Shown: positions 49,207-59,230 of the stretch, one piece after another | How the letters are laid out: every line of letters begins with the position of its first letter | Numbering within the stretch: position 1 is the first letter of the stretch | Assembly (NCBI RefSeq): GCF_030247195.1 | Contig: NC_080671.1 | Span: 302,014,504 to 302,078,503 of the forward strand | DNA length: 64,000 nucleotides | Direction: 5' to 3' | DNA from: Topomyia yanbarensis | Taxonomy: Eukaryota > Arthropoda > Insecta > Diptera > Culicidae | The notes under the pieces: model-generated | Databases searched by the model: none | Told to the model about the DNA's origin: nothing | What the model saw: only the letters and a program-made list of their open reading frames with translations | Made by a program: the position numbers and the translations under genes

Positions 49207-52200
49207 TTATGATCTGGCTTCACGATATTCAGTGCAGGACCAAACAACATGCTCAATGTCGTGGTAACCTTCTCCACAAGCACAATGATTACCCTCAGCG
49301 AGCCCAATACGACGGAGATGCGCATCTAAAGTATAATGATTGGACATGAGCCTAGACATCACACGGATGAAGTCCCGACTTACATCCAATCCTTTGAACC
49401 ATGCCTTCGTTGATACTTTAGGGATAATTGAGTGTAGCCATCGTCCCATATCTCCATTGTCCCAAGATGTTTGCCAACTAGCAAGTGTCCTCTGTCGAGA
49501 AGCGCTATAAAATTCATTGTAAGCGATGGGTCTTTCATATATTTCACCATCTAGTGCACCAATCTTGGCTAAATTATCAGCTTTCTCATTGCCCGCAATA
49601 GAGCAATGGGCGGGGAGCCACACTAGGGTAAATTTATAACATTTTCTTGTCAGGTTACTCAGAGATTCTCGTATCTTCCCCAAAAAGAATGGATCGTGAT
49701 TATCAATCCTCTTTGAGCGTAGAGCTGCAATTGTGCTGAGACTATCAGTGAGGATAAAGTAATGGTTCGGGGGTAAAGTATTAATTATTTGAAAACTATA
49801 GTGAACTGCTGCTAGTTCCGCTATATAAACAGAGGCGGGTTCTGCAAGTTTGAGAGAAATTGAAAAATTATTGTTGAAAATACCGAAACCAGTGGCCTCA
49901 CTGATTCGTGACCCATCAGTGTAAAACATTTTAAGGCAGTCTATGTGTTGATATTTACTTGTGAATATTTTAGGGATCTCCCGCGAGCGTAGATGATCCG
50001 GAATTCCACGAATCTCTGCTTGCATGGACGTGTCGAAGAATAAAGTGGATTCAGGAATATCTAGTATATTGACGTATGTGTGAACATACCTAGCAGGCGT
50101 TATTTCTTGTGACATGTGATTGAAATACACTGTCATGAATCTGGTTTGGGGTTGAAGCTCGACAAGTCTTTCAAAATTTTCAATTACCAGTGGGTTCATA
50201 ACCTCACATCGAATAAGTAAACGAGAAGAGAGATCCCAGAATCGGTCTTTTAAAGGAAGAACTCCCGCTAGTACTTCAAGACTCATTGTATGGGTCGACT
50301 GCATGCAACCTAAGGCAATTCGTAAACAGCGATACTGTATCCGTTCCAGTTTAATAATGTGAGTGTTCGCAGCTGAACGGAAACAGATGCACCCATATTC
50401 CATTACTGAAAGTATTGTTGTTTGATACAATCTTATCATGTCACTTGGATGAGAACCCCACCATGATCCAGTTATTGTTCGCAGAAAATTTATCCTTTGT
50501 TGGCATTTCGTTATTAGATACCTAATGTGGCCTCCCCATGTGCCTTTAGAATCGAACCAAATTCCAAGGTATTTAAAAGTCAGGACTTGGGCTATCGTTC
50601 TACCAACCAACTGAAGCTGAAGCTGAGCTGGATCACGCTTCCTTGAGAAAACGACCAACTCTGTTTTCTCCGTAGAGAAATCGATGCCCAGCTTTAAAGC
50701 CCAAATTGATAAATTATCCAAGCTATCTTGCAATGGTTGTTGTAAATTTATAGCTTTTGGTCCTGTGGCAGAAACCACCCCATCATCTGCAAGTTGTCTT
50801 AAAGTGCATGGGCTGACAATACAATTATCAATGTCATTCACGTAAAAATTATAGAGAAGGGGGCTTAGACAAGAGCCTTGTGGGAGGCCCATGTAACTTA
50901 TTCTGAGTGTCGCCAAATCGCCATATGAAAAATGCATGTGCTTTTCTGACAATAAATTGTATAAATAATTATTTAATATCGGTGAAAGACCACATTGATG
51001 TAGCTTCTCCGAGAGAACATCAATGGAGACTGAGTCGAATGCTCCTTTTATGTCTAAGAACACAGACGCCATTTGTTCTTTTTTTGCGTAAGTGAGTTGG
51101 ATTTCTGACGAAAGTAGCGCCAGACAATCATTCGTTCCCTTTCCCCTCCGAAAAACAAACTGGGTATCTGATAGCAAGCCGTTCGCCTCAACCCAATTGT
51201 CGAGACGTCGTAGGATAATTTTTTCCAACAATTTCCTAATACAGGATAGCATTGCAATCGGTCGATACGAGTTATGATCGGAGGCTGGCTTTCCCGGTTT
51301 TGGAATAGCGATAACTCTCACTTGTCTCCAGTCGTGCGGCACAATGTTCTGCTCAAGAAGCTTATTGAATAAATTCAACAAGCGTCTTTTTGCTAGGTCA
51401 GGCAGATTCTTCACCAAGTTGAATTTAATTCTGTCTAGTCCCGGAGCATTATTGTTGCATGAGAGGAGTGCAATTGAGAATTCCATCATTGTCAAAGGCG
51501 AATCTATGAAATCGTTACTTGTGGGAGCATCGCGAGTGATTTTCTGCGCAGGAGCAGAATCTGGACAAATTTTCTTGGCAAAATTAAATATCCAACGATT
51601 CGAAAAATCTTCGCTTTCATTAGTCACGTTTCGATTCCTCATTCTTCTGGCTGTGTTCCAAAGAGTACTCATTGATGTTTCTCTTGACAAGCCATCAACG
51701 AAGCGTCTCCAATAACTAGACTTTTTGGCACGACGTATACTGTCAAATTTGTTTTGCAAAATGAAATAATTTTCAAAGTTCTCACGTATACCCCCTTTCT
51801 GTTTCATAATTTCTTTGTAGGCAACTTGTTTAGCTTCATATGCATCAGCGCACTCTTTGTCCCACCAAGGATTAGGGGGGCGTCTATTTATTGTCATTCC
51901 AGGATTGCATTTCGTTTGGGCTTGTTCTGCTGCTTCAATAATTAAACCCGCTAAGAATTCATATTCTTCGGTAGGGGGTAGCTCTTCTGTCGAAGCAAGA
52001 GAAGTGGAAATTAATGTTTCGTATGTTTTCCAATCAATATTTCGTGTTAAGTCATAAGGAACATTGATTGAATTCGTAAGGCCTAATTCACTGTTAATTG
52101 AAACAACGATTGGCAAATGATCGCTACCGTGAGGATCAGGTACAACCTTCCACATGCAATCTAACCGAAGTGATGTCGAGCACAGAGATAGATCTAATGC

Positions 52201-52809
52201 ACTTGGACGTGCAGGAGGTCTGGGGATGCGGGTTGTTTCGCCAGTATTTAAAACTGTCATATTAAATTCGTCACAAACATTGTATATCAAAGAGGATCGA
52301 TTATCATTGTAGAGGGAACCCCACAATACTCCGTGCGAGTTGAAGTCTCCCAGTATCAGACGCGGAGCAGCCATGGATTCCACTACCTCAAAAATTTGAT
52401 GTTGTCCAATTTGAACTTTGGGAGGTATATATATAGAAGCGATAGACATGTCTTTGCCTTTAATGTTCGTTTGGACAGCTACAGCCTCAATGCCCGCAAA
52501 CAAGGGGATGTTAATTCTATAGAAAGAATAGCACTTTTTAATTCCTAGAAGCACTCCTCCATACGGGGTGTCTCGGTCTAGGCGAATAATGTTGAAATCA
52601 TTTAAGTTGAAATTAATGTTTGAGGTAAGCCATGTTTCACATAGAGCAAAAGCATCGCATTTTAAATTATGCAGTAAAATTTTTAAGGAATCAATTTTAG
52701 GTATGATACTTCTGCAATTCCACTGTAAAACAGTGATGGAATCTTTCATTGGAGGAGGTGAATTACCCATTGAAAGATACAATCGCTGCAAGGATGGGCC
52801 ATTGAGCAA
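49207..52809 (-). CDS. LINE ORF2: endonuclease, reverse transcriptase, RNase H
   Basis: The open frame has 1200 codons. The likely start is the ATG at 52770-52768, which overlaps the ORF1 stop, giving 1187 residues; an ATG at 52809 lies upstream in the same frame. From residue about 25 it has an APE-type endonuclease (QWNCRSI, LCETWL, LILGDFNSHG, SDHLPIV). The reverse transcriptase follows, with IPKPGK, SYRPIAMLSC, FLDIKGAFDSV, PQGSCLSPLLYN and the catalytic LADD near residue 675. RNase H I spans about 960-1090 (FYTDGSR, AELAAVHYS, LTDSLS, LPAHCSIAGNEKADNLAK). A terminal Cys/His cluster (CACGEGYHDIEHVVWSC) follows. All catalytic residues seem present. The frame ends at TAA 49207-49209, but the same frame stays open for 42 more codons with family-like sequence to 49078, so this stop is probably premature. 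Confidence 0.93.
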   Translation of the reverse strand: MLNGPSLQRLYLSMGNSPPPMKDSITVLQWNCRSIIPKIDSLKILLHNLKCDAFALCETWLTSNINFNLNDFNIIRLDRDTPYGGVLLGIKKCYSFYRINIPLFAGIEAVAVQTNIKGKDMSIASIYIPPKVQIGQHQIFEVVESMAAPRLILGDFNSHGVLWGSLYNDNRSSLIYNVCDEFNMTVLNTGETTRIPRPPARPSALDLSLCSTSLRLDCMWKVVPDPHGSDHLPIVVSINSELGLTNSINVPYDLTRNIDWKTYETLISTSLASTEELPPTEEYEFLAGLIIEAAEQAQTKCNPGMTINRRPPNPWWDKECADAYEAKQVAYKEIMKQKGGIRENFENYFILQNKFDSIRRAKKSSYWRRFVDGLSRETSMSTLWNTARRMRNRNVTNESEDFSNRWIFNFAKKICPDSAPAQKITRDAPTSNDFIDSPLTMMEFSIALLSCNNNAPGLDRIKFNLVKNLPDLAKRRLLNLFNKLLEQNIVPHDWRQVRVIAIPKPGKPASDHNSYRPIAMLSCIRKLLEKIILRRLDNWVEANGLLSDTQFVFRRGKGTNDCLALLSSEIQLTYAKKEQMASVFLDIKGAFDSVSIDVLSEKLHQCGLSPILNNYLYNLLSEKHMHFSYGDLATLRISYMGLPQGSCLSPLLYNFYVNDIDNCIVSPCTLRQLADDGVVSATGPKAINLQQPLQDSLDNLSIWALKLGIDFSTEKTELVVFSRKRDPAQLQLQLVGRTIAQVLTFKYLGIWFDSKGTWGGHIRYLITKCQQRINFLRTITGSWWGSHPSDMIRLYQTTILSVMEYGCICFRSAANTHIIKLERIQYRCLRIALGCMQSTHTMSLEVLAGVLPLKDRFWDLSSRLLIRCEVMNPLVIENFERLVELQPQTRFMTVYFNHMSQEITPARYVHTYVNILDIPESTLFFDTSMQAEIRGIPDHLRSREIPKIFTSKYQHIDCLKMFYTDGSRISEATGFGIFNNNFSISLKLAEPASVYIAELAAVHYSFQIINTLPPNHYFILTDSLSTIAALRSKRIDNHDPFFLGKIRESLSNLTRKCYKFTLVWLPAHCSIAGNEKADNLAKIGALDGEIYERPIAYNEFYSASRQRTLASWQTSWDNGDMGRWLHSIIPKVSTKAWFKGLDVSRDFIRVMSRLMSNHYTLDAHLRRIGLAEGNHCACGEGYHDIEHVVWSCTEYREARS

Positions 52810-54088
52810 TCAGCTGCTCTAAAAATGTTCTAATTGTTGGGAGGAAAGCTGAAAGTATACTCTTTAGTGGTTCAGAAATATTGAATGCTTTAAAAATCCA
52901 ATCAACAATTTCAGAAAATTTCAATAATCCTACCCCCGGCTGAGGCTCAGAGGAAGTCGAAATTTTATTATTTCCAGTAATGGTGTTCTGTTTGGATTGT
53001 ACGTTCCCAAAACCGGGTGGAATTGATTTCGGTTTTGAATCGGAATTTTTCGGTTTTGGGCGCAGTTTATCTACTGGTGGAGAAATTTTAAGGCCCTTTC
53101 TTGGCAGCTTGGGAAAAGAAGACTGTTTTCTTTTTCTGGAATTTCCGGGTAAAACAAATGATGTACCTTCGCACGCTCCGTCAGAGTCAGACTGTTCCGA
53201 AAATAGAGATGTGTAAGTGTTTTCTAAGAAAATGGGTTTAGGGGTAGCATTTTTCAACATTTCTGCATAGGAGCGCTTAGACCTCTCCTTCAAGGATCGT
53301 TTAATTTTATCCTCACGCAATTTATAAATGGGGCATGCAGGGAGCTCATGTGAGTTTTCTCCGCACATTAAACATTTTTCTGAATTTTCATTGCATGTAT
53401 CCTCTTGATGAGAACCCCCACATTTGCCACACCGTGCCTTATTGGAACAGTAAGTGGCTGTGTGGCCAAGCTGTTTGCAATTAAGGCAATTCATTACACG
53501 AGGAATAAAAAGGCGAACAGGGAGACGAATCTTATCGATAATGACATAGTTGGGCAGCGCAGACCCAGCGAAAGTCACTCGAAATGAGTCAGACAGTCGA
53601 TAAACTTTTTTATCTCCTTCGTGTGATACTGAATGCAATTGCTTGCATTCAAGTATTTTTACGTCTTTAAGTATGGTGTCTTTGAAACGACCAACCCCAT
53701 GCTTAATTATGTCATCAACAGTCAAACTCGATTCTGTGATGACCCCATCAATTTCAATTTCCTTTGAAGGAATATACGCTCTATACTCACGCGTAAAAAG
53801 CTCGCAAGAAGCAATTGCATTGGCTTGTTTGAGACTACCAACGACAATGCGTATTTTATCTTTATTGACTTTGACGATCTCTTTTACATCCGAGAATCGC
53901 GAAGTCAAATCTTTAGAAATTTGAATAATATTTAGCGCCTTTACTTTACGCCTAATAAATACAATCCATGGTCCCGTTGACGACTCTGGGTATATTTTAA
54001 TTCTAGTCGGTTTTACATTTTCAGCAGAAGGCTTAGGGGGAGAGTCTGTTACTCGTTCTCCCATCTCTTCATCCATTTTACCTAGCAA
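52763..54088 (-). CDS. LINE ORF1: nucleic-acid-binding Gag-like protein
   Basis: 441 codons from ATG 54088 to TAA 52763-52765. It has an acidic N-terminus, a globular domain (residues about 35-200, WIVFIRRKVK..., SDSFRVTFAG) and three consecutive zinc knuckles (CLNCKQLGHTATYC, CGKCGGSHQEDTC, CLMCGENSHELPAC) at about 205-260. A basic, Ser/Pro-rich stretch follows with a probable nuclear signal (RKRKQSSFPKLPRK). The end is a hydrophobic C-terminus. Such proteins coat the LINE RNA and act as chaperones. The stop overlaps the ORF2 start in the plan AUGGGUAA, which suggests that ORF2 is translated by termination-reinitiation. Confidence 0.92.
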   Translation of the reverse strand: MLGKMDEEMGERVTDSPPKPSAENVKPTRIKIYPESSTGPWIVFIRRKVKALNIIQISKDLTSRFSDVKEIVKVNKDKIRIVVGSLKQANAIASCELFTREYRAYIPSKEIEIDGVITESSLTVDDIIKHGVGRFKDTILKDVKILECKQLHSVSHEGDKKVYRLSDSFRVTFAGSALPNYVIIDKIRLPVRLFIPRVMNCLNCKQLGHTATYCSNKARCGKCGGSHQEDTCNENSEKCLMCGENSHELPACPIYKLREDKIKRSLKERSKRSYAEMLKNATPKPIFLENTYTSLFSEQSDSDGACEGTSFVLPGNSRKRKQSSFPKLPRKGLKISPPVDKLRPKPKNSDSKPKSIPPGFGNVQSKQNTITGNNKISTSSEPQPGVGLLKFSEIVDWIFKAFNISEPLKSILSAFLPTIRTFLEQLIAQWPILAAIVSFNG

Positions 54089-54787
54089 GAAAAACTATCA
54101 CAAAAAGGAATGAAAAATATACCTGTTATACCTGTAGAACACACCTCATGTGTTACGTTGTAAACTCGGTGCCCGTTGTTTGACAATGTGACACTTGCTG
54201 TCCTTCTTCGTCGCGTTGCTTCTTCAGTAGAGAAATAGGCCTACCTGCAACACTTCAAAACTCTCTCCGGTTAAGCTGCTCGTCGGTATCACCACCACAA
54301 GCGCGCTCTCTCCGTTTCCACCGCCGCGGTAAACAAATGTGGCTACCTGTGGCTTGCTGCGAAAATCCCACTGTCGATGCGGCACTTTTCGGTGCCACTT
54401 GTTTTCCTTATTCGTCGTACCACTTCTGCGGTAGACGAATAGAGCAAATGGGTCTACCTGTGACGCTTCCCCTCTCGTCGATTAGAATTGCCCGACGACA
54501 CCAATACAATATATTTTTTCTGTGTGTACAGGCACGATCACTGTCGATTTCTGCCACCGCGGTAGGCAAATTCGTCTACCCGCGGTTTGCTGTCAAAACA
54601 CCGAGGATGCCGTTGACCACGCCTCCGATGTATCAACTGTCGACTCACACTTAACAAACTGGTCTCTCTCTCTCCCACAAAAACGCATACAGCGTCTCGC
54701 ACTCCGTCACTCTCTCGAGAACAAAACCTTCCACCTGGAGGCACAACCGTCTCGGCCGGTTGCAAAAACTGTTATGACCGATATTAC

Positions 54788-55374
54788 TTGATGGATTTTA
54801 ATCATTCATACACCAACCGATTCAGAAACACCTAACTTAAATATTGGTAATAATTTAATATCTCCCCAATAAAAGTAGACTTTTGGAAATTGATAAAATT
54901 AAAAAGTTCACGAAAACGGGAAAATTACCATTCGTGAGGCAGATTTCTCAGACACAGCCGTCCATAGAGGGCACCTTATTGGCTCAATCACACACGAAAA
55001 GTCATAAATAGAAGCGACGCATGTCCGTTTAAATCAGTTGTTGCTCTTATCCCATGCGAGCAACATCGTCTCCGGGCGATGCAATAAGCGCTATCGATTT
55101 TCGGCAACGTTGGCATTTGCACACACTCGCACCTAAGTGACTAAACCATATACGGTTAGTTTATAAATAGAGGTGACGCGTACACGTTTGAATCAGTTTT
55201 TTTTCTTATGTCGAACGGGTAAGATCATGGCACTACAATAAGCGGTAGACGCTATGCATTTTCGGCAGCGGTGGCCGTGTGCGGATTTTTCGGGTACCAG
55301 CACGGTGTCACAGAATGATTTGCAAATTGGGTGGACGGGGTGGTTTGGATTTAATTCAATACGGTGTGTGCTGC
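54788..55374. other. Interior of the hAT-like element, no gene seen
   Basis: Two related direct phrases occur (about 54995-55080 and 55130-55240: GTCATAAATAGAAGCGACGC... and GTTTATAAATAGAGGTGACGC...). This points to an old internal duplication of about 135 bp. No coding support. Confidence 0.45.
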
Positions 55375-55605
55375 TTAAAGCCGAATTTACACCTATCCGA
55401 TCCGTTTCAGTGCCGGTTCAGTTCCGTGCACGGACGCCAAAATTCTTTCATACACTTCAAATGCAAGCATTCACACTTGTCCGGGACGGTCCCGTGCCGG
55501 ACAAGTGTGAACGCTTGCATTTGATTTGCATGAAAGAATATTGGCGTCCGTGCACGGAACTAAACCGGCACTGAAACGGATCGGATAGGTGTAAATTCGG
55601 CTTAA
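55375..55605. repeat. Near-perfect fold-back element bounded by TTAA
   Basis: The 231-bp segment is almost entirely palindromic. The left half (AGCCGAATTTACACCTATCC...) returns inverted with only a few mismatches to GGTGTAAATTCGGC at the right end. TTAA lies at both ends (55375-55378 and 55602-55605), as for piggyBac-type or other TTAA-target MITEs. Frames reported across it on both sides only reflect the palindrome. Confidence 0.88.
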
Positions 55606-55830
55606 GAGTGTTGCTTTTGAAAAAAATATATTTATTGGTTATGCATGCGTGTGCGTTGTAACTTGTTAATCCATGTTTACGGCGCTTTGTAGCTGCGTAG
55701 GGTAAAGAGCCTATTGGTTTTCATATGTTTCATATTTCGGTTATATGTTTTTTTATCAGTAAGGCATCTGACAACGTGCTTCCGTAGTTAATGCACTGTT
55801 CAGCAGCGTAATATTTTATGTAGGAGAGTG

Positions 55831-55974
55831 CACTCAGGTTTTTTACGCGTTTTTTTGCGCGGTATTTTTTACGCGGATTTTGAAGTTTACGCGGTTTTCA
55901 TTTACGCATTTTTTGAAATTAACGTGGTTTTCATTTACGCGGCCTGTATTCCCTGCGTAAAAAAAACTTGAGTG
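55831..55974. mobile_element. TTTACGCGG-type MITE
   Basis: CACTCAGGTTTTTTACGC at the left is inverted at the right (CACTCAAGTTTTTTTTACGC). Between them are several direct copies of TTTACGCGG. 144 bp, non-coding. TSD unclear. Confidence 0.75.
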
Positions 55975-57185
55975 TAATTGCATCGGAAACAATCACATTC
56001 CCAGGAGAACTTTTTGTTTTCTAATTTCCAGCCTATTTTTACTAGATGGATCAGCAAAATAATGCCAATCAGCTAGTGAGATACTTGATTAATTGTCATA
56101 ATAGATTACCGTTAAATGACCTTCAATAAATTATGTTTTAATGGGGAGGGTGTATAGCAAATTGTAACATATGAAAACAGGAGAGTGAGCAAGAACGTGA
56201 GTCGATATGTGTGATAGATAAAATTCATTTGCACGCTCTTGAAAAAAGCTACATTTTTAATGTCGCCGTGGTCGTGTCCTGTACACAACCCTTTAATTTT
56301 TTTTTCCTCGCCAACTATGTCTTGGGGGGGGGGGGGCATTGATTTTCTCATCGTCCATATATAAAAGTATCTTAATTATAGCATTGTCACACACAACCAT
56401 GTGTTTTAAGTTGTTCGAAATAAATGGGTTTCGTCTGGGCTAATTTGTTGAGCGCGTAAAGCCTGACATGGTAGAACTCGATAAAGGCGGCTTCCGAAAG
56501 TCTAACCTCCATTTACACCTTCAGGAAATGTTCCACATTATGAATGCTCGGTCCTATGCGAATCATCAATAATTTTTTAATCACCGTATTTGGCTGGAGC
56601 ACCACTTTTTGCTTCTGCTACTCACTGATCTCGACAGATTACTACAGCAACAATTATAGTAACAGTTTCTTTTATTCTTCAGACAAGGCACACAATATAA
56701 AAGTTACTATTTTTGTCGTTCGCTTCGCACTGGCTCGAGTAAAAGCATAAAGCACACTGAATTTCGTGTTCATTGCCTTTGGTGGTTAGAAATACCTTCT
56801 TCAACTTTTTCTCAATAATTTGTTCAAACCAATTGAGTAACAAATTTTGTTAAAAGTCGCCGGTTTTTTTAATTTATTTTTGAAAAATTTCGGGAGGGGC
56901 TTTAGCCCCCTAGCCCCCCCCCCCCCTCTGGCTACGTGCCTGCCGAACACTCAGGGTAAAGAGAGTAATGTAATACGGCACCTTGGTAAAATGTTTGAGA
57001 ATTGGAACCTTTTTTGAATGCGCCTAGTAAAAATGTTTTCCACTTCACTCCAGTTTGTTTCTGACCATATTTGCAATTTACGTACTGAAATAAATCATAA
57101 TTTAGGGTTTAACCCAAATTGCTCTCCAGGGAGAAACAGTCCATGAAACAGAAAATGCAAACTTATTCTTTGAAATGGTTTTGGT

Positions 57186-57201
57186 GGCCCTGAAAAGGGC
57201 C
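57186..57201 (-). promoter_or_regulatory. Histone mRNA 3' stem-loop
   Basis: GGCCCTTTTCAGGGCC on the minus strand, downstream of the H4 pseudogene of arm 2. Mirror of 32226-32241. Confidence 0.92.
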
Positions 57202-57234
57202 TTTTTTATAATGATGCAAGTGAGTTCTACCTTT

Positions 57235-57477
57235 TCAACTTCCAAATCCATACAAAGTGCGTCCCTGCCGCTTCAGAGTATAGACGACATTCATTGCGGT
57301 TTTGCGCTTGGCGTGTTCAGTGTAGGTCAAGGCATCTCGGATGACATTTTTCTGCACACCATCAGCATTCGTAGATTAAATTGGAGATGCATTTTACACC
57401 ACCACGACGAGCCAGACGCCGAATTTGGTGATTCCCTGGATTTTATCACGAAGAACCTTGCGATGACGCTTGGTACG
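57235..57477 (-). pseudogene. Histone H4 pseudogene (arm 2)
   Basis: Mirror of 31950-32192 with the same internal degeneration and C-terminal [13 protein letters not shown] followed by stop at 57235-57237. The shared lesions show that H4 was already dead before the arms were duplicated. Confidence 0.9.
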
Positions 57478-58139
57478 GGAACGCAAACATGATACCGCTC
57501 ATTGTACCGTCCGGACGAGCATGTTGCTCGTGTGGTAAGCGAGCACCCACTGATACAAAACAAGCTTGCGTGACCTGTATATATATAACATTCCCGTATG
57601 TAATGAAACGCTTACATGCTCCTTTTTGACGGCTCTGCGTGGGATATGCTGGCAAATTGCGCATTTTCCTCGCTGTTTCCAAAGGGTTTTCTGAAAATCC
57701 TTGTTTTGGTTTATTTATAGTAGTCGCAGTAATTCCGAAATTTAATACGAAATACGTGCACAAATTTCCGATCAGATAGTGCAAAAATATTGCGATTTCG
57801 TCCAGTAGAATGGAAGATACTCGCATACTTTCAAATCTGGGAAAATTTCTCAACTGAAATTTTTGAAACGGGATCCCATATTGAAACGTTAGAAGTATTC
57901 TACTTCAAAATCGTTCTACACATACTATAAAATCTCAACCGTTACAGAGTTATTGAACTTTTTGTATGAAAAACTTATTTATCTTAAAATACCTCTAACT
58001 CGCCAGCGTTAGGTTTCTAAGTTATCCTTCTCATCATCCACTACATCAATAGCTAAATATGGCTAAAAGCTGTGTTAGCCGTCTAAACTGTTTATCGACC
58101 AACCTAACACATCACAAAAAGCTGCAATAATTGAACAAC

Positions 58140-59230
58140 AACTAAACTTTAACGACTACCCTAAGAGTCTACGCCGCAGACTCATAAATCGCATGAATGA
58201 ACACAGCGTTACACCAGCAAACCAACCATCCGATATTGCACAGCATACCTACCGTTCTACTGCATACATACCGCAGCAAAATCGATAAATACCTGAAAAA
58301 ACAAAACCGGAAAATACGACTAGCAACATACAACATTAATACAGTAGGTTATTTATTCTCCAAAATCAAAGACACCATCTCCGAGGAAAACCAATACAAC
58401 GTCATCTATAGCATACCCTGTTCCAATTGCAACGCATGCTACTTAGGAATGACAACAAACAGGTTAAAAACAAGAATCAACGGACACAAAAAACTCTACA
58501 ATGCATGGGACAAACTTCTTTCTCAAGGCACCAGCAACACCGATCCACAAATCATAACAGTAAGAGAGCGGACAGCACTTATGGACTACAGCATAGCATT
58601 TGATCACAGGTTCGATTTAAAACGAAGCAAGATTCTAGACAGACAAAACAAAAAACAGTCACTAGCATATCTTGAAGTTTGCCACATTATGCCCACCGAA
58701 AATAGCATAAACAAACGAACCGACACACAGGGATTAAGTGCTATATACCCAGGAATTATTCACACATTAAAAAACTCAAATCAACACAAACACAATCCCG
58801 ATAGACAAGAAAATGACAACCCGAGAAATGGCATAGTTGCTATAAAGACTTGAAACACAAATACCAATGTGACAAAACTAGCAGAAAGAGATTAGGCAAA
58901 CAGCAGCAATTAGATGCAAAAACAGAAAATACTATCGACCGCAAAAATATCGGCACACTTGCACATTTTTCAGACGCCATTACATTTTTACCAAGACCAT
59001 TTGATGTTAAAGATACACACACACACTTAACAACAAAACGAAATAGCCTCTGTAAGTCTAACACACAATAAACTCTCCCTAACGCAAAATGAAACAAAAA
59101 CCGAAAATTATGTAAAAATTAAATTAATTTTAGATTCCTTGAAAAAGGTGGAATAAACCACCGAAACGTCGGAGTTGAAGCGATACATCGTTTTTGTTGC
59201 TACCATAGACTGCATAGCAGAAAAAACCCA
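58140..59230 (+). pseudogene. Penelope-like element: GIY-YIG endonuclease and 3' end
   Basis: A 5'-truncated copy. The first part (58140-58260) reads in one frame as the end of the reverse-transcriptase/linker region (FNDYPKSLRRRLINRMNE). After a frameshift near 58260 the frame ending at 58853 carries the endonuclease: YNVIYSIPCSNCNACYLGMT, then LKTRINGHKKLY, then DYSIAFDHRFD and the C-terminal block KKQSLAYLEVCHI...NSINKRTDTQGLS. This is the GIY-YIG variant with the Penelope CCHH-type cysteines. The 3' UTR runs to about 59230 and has a conserved hairpin. The copy starts about 100-200 bp outside histone arm 2. Confidence 0.85.
59137..59177 (+). ncRNA. Hammerhead-like hairpin at Penelope 3' end (candidate)
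   Basis: CCTTGAAAAAGGTGG, loop AATAAA, CCACC, then GAAACGTC. The GGTGG/CCACC stem followed by GAAAC and GTC resembles stem II and the core of hammerhead motifs described in Penelope-like elements. The 5' core (CTTGAAAA instead of CTGATGA) is degenerate, so self-cleavage is doubtful. A related copy is at about 31385-31432 on the minus strand. Confidence 0.4.

Larger units (their letters stand above)
48760..54777 (-). mobile_element. Full-length I-clade LINE
   Basis: A 6018-bp non-LTR retrotransposon on the minus strand. It is flanked by a perfect 10-bp TSD, CCGATATTAC, at 48750-48759 and 54778-54787. The 3' end is an A-run (T-run on the plus strand at 48760-48768). It has a 689-bp 5' UTR, ORF1 with three CCHC knuckles, ORF2 with endonuclease, reverse transcriptase and RNase H, and a 3' UTR. 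An RNase H domain in ORF2 together with CCHC-bearing ORF1 points to the I group. The intact frames and exact TSD suggest a young insertion. It lies inside the hAT-like element, which itself postdates the histone duplication. Confidence 0.93.
46672..56942. mobile_element. 10.27-kb hAT-like element with nested insertions
   Basis: The left end is CAGGCCCGTAGCCAG and the right end, inverted, CAGGCACGTAGCCAG. Both are followed inward by a CGGGAGGGGCT block. A perfect 8-bp TSD, CCGAACAC, lies at 46664-46671 and 56943-56950, and arm 1 shows the unoccupied site. CAG ends and an 8-bp TSD mark a hAT element. No hAT transposase frame is visible. About 6.0 kb of its length is a LINE (48760-54777), with further insertions at 47020-47254, 55375-55605 and 55831-55974. 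The original element was therefore about 3.6 kb of apparently non-coding DNA. Confidence 0.88.

Noticed and set aside
55254..55574. 106-codon ORF and its counterpart in another frame
   Set aside because: They cross the near-perfect palindrome 55375-55605, which produces long frames by chance.
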